This document shows positions 61,489 through 64,000 of a stretch of DNA of 64,000 nt, one piece after another. The notes beneath the pieces were generated by a model. The model made no database searches. It was not told the DNA's origin and was given only the letters and a program-made list of their open reading frames with translations. This stretch comes from DASSBQ01 sp040981125 (GTDB taxonomy: Bacteria; Nitrospirota; Nitrospiria; Nitrospirales; Nitrospiraceae): assembly GCA_040981125.1 (NCBI GenBank), contig JANRMQ010000001.1:868001-932000 (forward strand), written 5' to 3'. Both the position numbers and the translations under genes were made by a program. The first letter of the stretch is position 1. Each line of letters opens with the position of its first letter.

Positions 61489-62772
61489 ATGCCGCTGGCA
61501 GTGAAGGCCGACCATCTCACCAAGCGTTACCGCGTTCTACGCAACCGCCCTATGACGCTTCGGGAATCCTTGCTGCGTCGCCTTACCGGAAAGGCCGCGG
61601 GCCAGGACCATGTGCTGGCGCTTGATAATGTTACGTTCTCAATCGAACAAGGACAGATCGTTGGAATCGTCGGCCACAATGGAGCGGGTAAGAGCACGCT
61701 GTTACGCCTTTTATGCGGTCTGGGCCGTCCCACATCCGGCCGAGTCACGTCGAACGGCATGGTCAACGGACTGCTTGAACTGGGAACCGGCTTTCATCCG
61801 GATCTGACGGGGCGACAGAATATTATGACAACGGGCATTCTGAATGGACTTCGGCATTCAGAGGTGGTCAAGAGACAAGATGCCATTATCGCGTTCGCCG
61901 AACTGGAAAGCTTTATCGATCTGCCGGTGCGGACCTATTCCAGTGGAATGTACCTTCGATTGGCCTTCGCGGCCGCCATGGAATTTGATCCTTCCATCCT
62001 TATCATCGACGAGGTTCTCACGGTCGGCGACGAACGGTTTCAACAGAAATGCCTCGAGCGCATTCAGACATTCCGGGCGCGGGGCAAGACTTTAATCGTC
62101 ACGTCGCATGATGCCGGCCTCATTCAAAGCCTTTGCGACCAGGTTCTGGTCCTTGAAGAAGGGCGGGTCGTCGTACAGGGAGATCCCAAAAGCGCGTTGA
62201 CGTGCTATCACGATCTCATGCGGGAACGCACCAATCGCCGGGCTTCTCTGGTATCGTCCAAGGCTGTCCTGCCTCATTTATTAAATGCCCAAGGGAGCCG
62301 GCAGGGCACGCAGGAAGCCACCATCGCATCCGTCCGGCTGATCTCCAGGGGCAAGGAGATCGTCGAACCGCTCAGCAAGGGACAAGACCTCACCATCGAG
62401 CTGGCGATCGAACTCCACGTTGCGTTTCCCGACCTGGCCTGTACCGTCGGCATATTCAGCGAAACCCATGTGAAATGCTTCGAGGCCGTGATCTCATCGA
62501 TGAAAACCACATTCGGCGCGGTTCAGCACCACAGTCTGCTGCAATGCAAAATTGAATCATTGCCGTTGCTTCCGGGAACGTACTTTGTCAACGTGGGTCT
62601 GTTTCCGACCGATTGGAGCTTCGTCTATGATTTTCATTGGCAGATGCATCCGTTCACCCTGATCTCTTCAGAAACACCGGGCATGAATGCGGCCGGAGTC
62701 GTATCATTGCAGACCGAATGGGCTGTCACATCAATTCCGGCGAACGCCTTCCGATCGGCTTCATCCATGTGA
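61489..62772 (+). CDS. wzt: O-antigen ABC exporter ATPase with C-terminal glycan-binding domain (Wzt type)
   Basis: 427 aa. ABC ATPase to about residue 240 (Walker A GHNGAGKST, signature YSSGMYLRLAFAAAM of the exporter type, Walker B SILIIDEVLTVGD), then a beta-sandwich of about 150 residues (about 275-420, VGIFSETHVKCFEAV) like the Wzt C-terminal domain that recognises terminal modifications of the glycan. This would make export depend on capping, as in E. coli O8/O9. The methyltransferase encoded nearby is a candidate capping enzyme. Confidence 0.92.
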   Translation: MPLAVKADHLTKRYRVLRNRPMTLRESLLRRLTGKAAGQDHVLALDNVTFSIEQGQIVGIVGHNGAGKSTLLRLLCGLGRPTSGRVTSNGMVNGLLELGTGFHPDLTGRQNIMTTGILNGLRHSEVVKRQDAIIAFAELESFIDLPVRTYSSGMYLRLAFAAAMEFDPSILIIDEVLTVGDERFQQKCLERIQTFRARGKTLIVTSHDAGLIQSLCDQVLVLEEGRVVVQGDPKSALTCYHDLMRERTNRRASLVSSKAVLPHLLNAQGSRQGTQEATIASVRLISRGKEIVEPLSKGQDLTIELAIELHVAFPDLACTVGIFSETHVKCFEAVISSMKTTFGAVQHHSLLQCKIESLPLLPGTYFVNVGLFPTDWSFVYDFHWQMHPFTLISSETPGMNAAGVVSLQTEWAVTSIPANAFRSASSM

Positions 62773-62955
62773 CACACGAACATCTCTGCGGCTCATCATC
62801 CATTCCGGACCGAAAATCTCAAGGGTAACAATGGCTCCCGCGAGACGCTTTAATTTGAACGGACGGACGTAGTAGCATAGCCGTCCACCAGGCTATACAG
62901 GATCGGTTTCAACTTGCGCTTCGTACGCTGAACAGCCGCTCGAGGTCGTGACCCT

Positions 62956-64000
62956 ATGCCAACCGCCGTGCTTGATTTGGATTTTGCTCATCTTCCGCGG
63001 GAAATCACCGGGTTGGAGCGCTATCACGAAGCGTACATCCTGATCCGACTGCAGGGCGTCCCGATCGCGCGCATAACCCTCCCTGTCCTCGAAGGTCGTA
63101 TTGACGGCGTAGAATTAAGAACGGCGGCGGTTCAAGCCGGCGGATGGCAGCTTTGGGAGACATGGTTACACCAGTCGTTGGAATGGGAGCAGATCCTGCT
63201 GGCCCATCATCCGGTCCCCTTATCGACCATTGCCATATGCACACGGGATCGGCCACACGATGCTCGCCGCTGCCTCGAAGCGCTTTCACGTTTGGAAGAT
63301 GACGGGCAGGAATTATTGGTCATCGACAATTGCCCTTCCACCGATGACACTCGGCGGGTGGTCGAGACTTTTCCGCGCGTGCGCTACGTCCGAGAGGATA
63401 TTCCGGGACTGAATGTGGCAAGGAATCGCGCACTCAAGGAGGCGGCGCACGATATCGTCGCCTTCACAGACGATGACGCCGCTCCGGACCGCGGATGGTT
63501 GCGGGCACTGGTCCGGAACTTCAATGATCCTCTGGTGTATTGCGTAACGGGGTTGACGCTGCCGATGGAACTTGAGACGGACGCGCAGGAATGGCACGAG
63601 CGGTATAGCACGTTCAGCCGTGGCTTCAAGAGGCGCTCGTTCGAACGTGCCTCGATTAATCCCATGGCAGCCGGTCAAATCGGAGCCGGAGTCAATATGG
63701 CGATGCGCAAGAGTGCGATGGCGCTGGTCGGACCGTTTGATGAAGCATTGGACGCGGGTACACGAACCAGATCGGGGGGCGATTCCGAGATGTTTTCGAG
63801 GTTGCTCGCCGCCGGATGCCGCATTGTGTACGAACCGCGAGCGGTCAGCTGGCACCGCCACAGGCGGTCGTGGACTGAGTTGAGGAAGATGATCCACGGA
63901 TACGGCGTGGGAGTATATGCGGCTTGGACACGAAGTTTCCTTGTCGAGCACGAATGGTCCATGTTCCGCTTAGCCTCCAGGTGGTTTTTTGAAACTCAGC
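62956..64000 (+). CDS. Family 2 glycosyltransferase, 3'-truncated by window edge
   Basis: Open from the ATG at 62956 to the last base with no stop, at least 348 residues. An N-terminal domain of about 90 residues precedes the GT-A fold: STIAICTRDRPHDARRCLEA, ELLVIDNCPSTDDTRRV, VRYVREDIPGLNVARN, ALKEAAHDIVAFTDDDAAPD (metal DDD), and SGGDSEMFSRLLAAGCRIVY. A frame can be followed by reading directly; it is not a shadow of the opposite strand. Function in the polysaccharide locus is inferred. The gap 62773-62955 before it holds nothing I can defend. Confidence 0.9.
   Translation, partial: MPTAVLDLDFAHLPREITGLERYHEAYILIRLQGVPIARITLPVLEGRIDGVELRTAAVQAGGWQLWETWLHQSLEWEQILLAHHPVPLSTIAICTRDRPHDARRCLEALSRLEDDGQELLVIDNCPSTDDTRRVVETFPRVRYVREDIPGLNVARNRALKEAAHDIVAFTDDDAAPDRGWLRALVRNFNDPLVYCVTGLTLPMELETDAQEWHERYSTFSRGFKRRSFERASINPMAAGQIGAGVNMAMRKSAMALVGPFDEALDAGTRTRSGGDSEMFSRLLAAGCRIVYEPRAVSWHRHRRSWTELRKMIHGYGVGVYAAWTRSFLVEHEWSMFRLASRWFFETQ

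Overview
The window looks like a chromosomal segment of a GC-rich Gram-negative bacterium, most plausibly a Nitrospira-type member of Nitrospirota. This is inferred, not proven: lipobox proteins, lspA, ExbBD and MacAB-type export imply a double membrane. An archaeal-type (His) Thi4 next to a TPP-riboswitch-controlled thiC, and palindromic interspersed repeats that resemble ones I recall from Nitrospira, point the same way. There are no rRNAs, tRNAs, intact insertion sequences or CRISPR arrays that I can see.

Layout. 1-3.5 kb: end of comF, a FmdB zinc ribbon, an excisionase-like HTH fused by overlap to an orphan mraZ, a RusA-type resolvase and an HD-GYP protein. 3.5-7.9 kb (minus strand): MacAB-type tripartite export genes and a coiled-coil lipoprotein ending in a helix-hairpin-helix. 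8-14 kb: uppP, DUF2024, lspA-ileS, nadA. 14-19.3 kb: promoter, TPP riboswitch, terminator, thiC, sulfide-type thi4, TPR protein, degenerate receiver, ygfZ. 19.3-26.3 kb: repeats, small conserved proteins, PhoD-type phosphatase, a two-gene LuxR module, a lipoprotein, and a CGNR regulator divergent from a VOC plus flavin-oxidase-like operon. 26.3-28.1 kb: an AT-richer islet with a DUF4062 protein and a 760-base gene-free, repeat-bearing tract. 28.1-41 kb: NTF2-like protein, a second copy of the LuxR module, a sigma-54 response regulator and a large hybrid kinase, transporter, O-methyltransferase, M32 carboxypeptidase, a CHASE3 kinase with a mutated phospho-site, and a Panacea-like protein. 41-46.5 kb: fur and a ferric-iron ABC transporter with exbB/exbD. 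46.6-64 kb: a polysaccharide locus with five GT2 enzymes, a GT-C membrane protein, Wzx flippase, Wzm/Wzt ABC exporter, sugar oxidoreductases, a methyltransferase and a glycosidase lipoprotein; it runs off the right edge.

The strongest second-look items are: (i) two paralogous small-protein/LuxR modules with shared TGGCAC-rich upstream tracts, one lying beside an NtrC-type regulator and carrying a good sigma-54-like site; (ii) the CHASE3 kinase whose phospho-acceptor His is Asp; (iii) three predicted operator/promoter overlaps (CGNR operon, nadA, and a glycosyltransferase gene); and (iv) the thiamin operon with an archaeal-type Thi4 plus unexplained partner genes. No single cluster is clearly a new defence system; the DUF4062 islet is the nearest candidate.
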